Both the position numbers and the translations under genes were made by a program. Source: Bacteroidales bacterium (GTDB lineage Bacteria > Bacteroidota > Bacteroidia > Bacteroidales > JAQXIO01). Taken from it: a stretch of 64,000 nucleotides of DNA. Of the stretch, positions 61,867 to 64,000 are shown piece by piece; positions within the stretch are counted from its first letter, which is position 1; every line of letters begins with the position of its first letter. The stretch is taken from positions 1 through 64,000 of the forward strand of contig JAQXIO010000058.1 of NCBI GenBank assembly GCA_029007825.1, written 5' to 3'. The notes below the pieces were generated by a model, which had not been told where the DNA came from, ran no database searches, and was given only the letters and a program-made list of their open reading frames with translations.

Positions 61867-63804
61867 ATGAAAACACATCTTTATTTTATTATTATTTTAT
61901 TCTGTGCTTTTTCGGCTTGTCATAAAAACGGCTCATCCCGGGAGATGCACAGTTTAAACGGGGTATGGACTTTCAGCACAGATTCTGCCTCTCTCGCAAA
62001 AGGACGTTCCGTAGAAGTACCTCATACATGGAATACGGAGAAAGATCTCCAGGAATACTACGGAGAAGGCTGGTATTGCCGAAATTTCGAAATTCCGTCT
62101 TCATGGAAAGGCAAACGCATCGAAATCCAATTTGACGCTGTATATCATGATGCGTGGGTATATGTAAACGGACAACTGGCCGGAGAGCACATCGGTTCCG
62201 GATATAACCGTTTCTGGATCGATATAACCAAATGGATACATCAGGGTAAGAATCAATTGGTAGTTAAAGTAAGCAATGCTTTCAGCAGAAATAATATTCC
62301 TTTCACCAATTCATTTGACTGGAACAACGACGGCGGAATCATCAGAGACGTCCACATTCTCGCAACAAACCAAGCTGCAATCAGACGCGTTATGGTAAAC
62401 GGAAAACCCGACTTAAAAACCGGAAAGAGCGGTACCGCAAATATCGCGATTGAAATGACAGAACCGTACGATAACAGCAAATTCGAAGGAGAGATAAAAG
62501 AATGGAAAACAGGAAAGAGTATATGGAAGGGTGAATTAAAAGAAAAAAATTCCATATTTCTCAACGATATTCTTTTCTGGCATTTCGATTCACCTAATCT
62601 TTATTCTTTGACGGTAGATGTTTTTCATAATGGTGTATTATCCGACAAGTATACAACCCGTTTCGGATTCAGAGAAATAGGTGTTTCTCCTACTCATTTT
62701 ATTTTAAATGGTGAACCTGTCAGATTAATGGGTGTGGAATGGATGCCGGGCTCGAGCATAAAAAACGGAATGGCTGAAACCAAGGATGAACTAATCCAAA
62801 ACCTGAAGCTTATGAAAAATGCCAATTGCATCTACTCCAGATTCCATTGGCAACAGGATCAAGCTGTATATAACTGGTGTGATGAAAACGGAATTCTTTA
62901 TCAGGAAGAGATTCCCTGCTGGGGACCTGCCACCGAATTTACCGATACGCTGATAACTCTCGGCAAAACACATTTGGACGAGATGATCAAAGATCGCTAT
63001 AATCATCCATGTATTATTGCCTGGGGAATCGGCAACGAACTCCGCAGTGCCGACGAAGATGTGCTCAAGGGGTTAAAGGAGTGGAACCAACATGCCAGAG
63101 ATCTCGACTCTACCCGGCTAATCCTTTATGTTAGCAACCGCATTAACCAACATAAAAAAGATAATCCGGGCATGCCTGACGATGCCGGGTACACTCTGAG
63201 TGATGCTATTTTATTCAATGAATATTATAGTACATGGTACGGACAAAGTGTTTCTGCCGTCCCTGCCGCACTGGACAAAATACACAACGACTATCCTGAC
63301 AAGGCTTTGATAATTTCAGAATGGGGCATCTGCGAACCTGACCATAAAGGAGGGGATCCCAGACGTGTAAAAGAGATGGTAGAACAAATCGATATTTACG
63401 GAAAGAAACCTTATGTAGCCGGAGCAATTTATTTCAGCATTAACGATTACCGCACGCACATCGGTAAAGAATTCGGAATACAAAGCAAAAGGGTTCATGG
63501 CACCTATGATGTAGAGATGAATCTAAAACCGTCTTATTCCGTCTTAAAAGCGATCAGCGCTCCCATTGAAAACATACAGGTAAGAAACAATAATGGAAAA
63601 AAGGAACTTAGGCTCAGCGGTAAAACTGGCATTCCGTCGTATACTCTACATAATTATAAAGTAGTATACGGAAATCAGGAACAAATTATAAAGGAACTAA
63701 AACCGGGAGAAACTATTACTTTATCTTTCGACATTAATAATGAAGATGATTCTTTCTCTATTTACCGACCAACCGGATTCGAAGTTTTGAATATTAAAGA
63801 ATGA
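61867..63804 (+). CDS. Glycoside hydrolase family 2 lipoprotein
   Basis: A 645 aa GH2 enzyme (beta-galactosidase, beta-glucuronidase or related). The signal MKTHLYFIIILFCAFSACHK has a lipobox (FSAC), so it is a lipoprotein; the ATG at 61867 is chosen because the longer frame from 61801 puts 22 residues before the signal. A sugar-binding domain (about 40-190), an Ig-like domain (about 190-300) and a TIM barrel follow. The acid/base is Glu391 (WGIGNELRS) and the nucleophile Glu485 (LIISEWGICEP). The length is short compared with LacZ. No SusC/D neighbours are present. Substrate is undecided. Confidence 0.88.
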   Translation: MKTHLYFIIILFCAFSACHKNGSSREMHSLNGVWTFSTDSASLAKGRSVEVPHTWNTEKDLQEYYGEGWYCRNFEIPSSWKGKRIEIQFDAVYHDAWVYVNGQLAGEHIGSGYNRFWIDITKWIHQGKNQLVVKVSNAFSRNNIPFTNSFDWNNDGGIIRDVHILATNQAAIRRVMVNGKPDLKTGKSGTANIAIEMTEPYDNSKFEGEIKEWKTGKSIWKGELKEKNSIFLNDILFWHFDSPNLYSLTVDVFHNGVLSDKYTTRFGFREIGVSPTHFILNGEPVRLMGVEWMPGSSIKNGMAETKDELIQNLKLMKNANCIYSRFHWQQDQAVYNWCDENGILYQEEIPCWGPATEFTDTLITLGKTHLDEMIKDRYNHPCIIAWGIGNELRSADEDVLKGLKEWNQHARDLDSTRLILYVSNRINQHKKDNPGMPDDAGYTLSDAILFNEYYSTWYGQSVSAVPAALDKIHNDYPDKALIISEWGICEPDHKGGDPRRVKEMVEQIDIYGKKPYVAGAIYFSINDYRTHIGKEFGIQSKRVHGTYDVEMNLKPSYSVLKAISAPIENIQVRNNNGKKELRLSGKTGIPSYTLHNYKVVYGNQEQIIKELKPGETITLSFDINNEDDSFSIYRPTGFEVLNIKE

Positions 63805-63823
63805 AACAAACCGTTTTGACACC

Positions 63824-63857
63824 AAAAAAGCAGATTCTTTTATGAATCTGCTTTTTT
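63824..63857. terminator. Bidirectional terminator between the GH2 gene and the antiporter gene
   Basis: A perfect 14 bp stem (AAAAAAGCAGATTC and its reverse complement) with a 6 nt loop. A6 on one side and T6 on the other serve both convergent genes. Confidence 0.9.
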
Positions 63858-63869
63858 AGTATTTCTCTT

Positions 63870-64000
63870 TTAATTCCGGTAAAACGTATAGCGTTTAATC
63901 CCCAATCGGTCGTATATCTGCCGGAGCTCCTGTTCGTTATTCGATATTAATAACAGCTTATCATTTATCTGCAATTGTGTTTGTCCGTTGGGTATCAGAT
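63870..64000 (-). CDS. Probable K+/H+ antiporter C-terminus (3' end only)
   Basis: The last 43 residues of a gene that runs off the right edge. They read LIPNGQTQLQINDKLLLISN, then a helix and the terminal LGIKRYTFYRN. This is the end of an RCK_C (TrkA-C) domain, the nucleotide/ion-sensing module on cation/proton antiporters of the CvrA/NhaP2 type and on TrkA. Only this fragment is seen, so the type of transporter is a guess from the domain. Confidence 0.6.
   Translation of the reverse strand, partial: LIPNGQTQLQINDKLLLISNNEQELRQIYDRLGIKRYTFYRN

Noticed and set aside
1..64000. CRISPR arrays, tRNA or rRNA genes, insertion sequences, prophage
   Set aside because: No regularly spaced repeats, cloverleaf-like sequences, rRNA signatures or transposase/phage genes were recognised in any gap.

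Overview
The window comes from the chromosome of a Bacteroidales bacterium (phylum Bacteroidota). The evidence is the A+T-rich coding style, the many promoters of the Bacteroides type (-7 box TAnnTTTG, sometimes with TTTG or TTG 19-20 nt upstream), the gene order ruvX-def-TPR-thrS-infC-rpmI-rplT, a pyrophosphate-dependent phosphofructokinase and a protein with a type IX secretion (T9SS) C-terminal signal. The genus cannot be fixed by reading alone; a Barnesiella/Coprobacter/Parabacteroides-like relative is plausible. No rRNA, tRNA, CRISPR array, insertion sequence or phage gene was found.

Layout: (1) 1-2136, minus strand: 5' part of a PPi-phosphofructokinase and a CE15-type glucuronoyl esterase. 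(2) 2616-21525: an exopolysaccharide locus with glycosyltransferases of the GT4 and GT2 types, an acyltransferase, a TolC-like protein, a Wzz/Wzc-like copolymerase with a degenerate kinase domain, a Wzy-like polymerase, a GT2 fused to a lipoprotein-like deacetylase, a pyruvyl transferase, a Wzx-like flippase on the opposite strand and an FrhB-like iron-sulfur protein. (3) 22059-24161: an XRE/DUF2975 pair with a palindromic operator, and a membrane endonuclease/exonuclease/phosphatase protein. (4) 24172-26830: an operon of a receiver-histidine kinase, a lone receiver and a sugar transferase carrying a receiver-like domain without the phospho-accepting Asp. (5) 27067-35071, minus strand: the translation and housekeeping operon headed by a second initiating sugar transferase. 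(6) 35389-46251: sugar-nucleotide and envelope genes: a WbpE/WbpD/WbpB-like trio for a 2,3-diamino sugar, a CapD-like dehydratase, then UDP-glucose dehydrogenase, GtrA, a polyprenyl-phosphate GT2, a LAB_N protein, an ArnT-like GT39 and a UDP-glucuronate 4-epimerase. (7) 46614-64000: metabolism and surface functions: a KamA-like radical SAM enzyme, a broken cyclase-family gene, fumarase, an NlpE-like lipoprotein, a split ThrE exporter, YbaK, a Tat-exported oxidoreductase, a CvfB-like RNA-binding protein, two GNATs, a T9SS-sorted SGNH/FN3 protein, ilvB behind a peptide-controlled attenuator, a GH2 lipoprotein and the 3' end of a probable K+/H+ antiporter.

How it works together: sections 2, 4, 5 and 6 together supply most steps of surface polysaccharide production: sugar-nucleotide synthesis, two alternative initiating phosphoglycosyl transferases, chain extension, flipping, polymerisation, length control and export. 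The most unusual pieces are the phosphorelay operon that ends in a sugar transferase (section 4), the ilvB leader, which has all the parts of a classical attenuator, and a cluster that looks like a route for placing galacturonic acid (or a related sugar) on lipid A or core.
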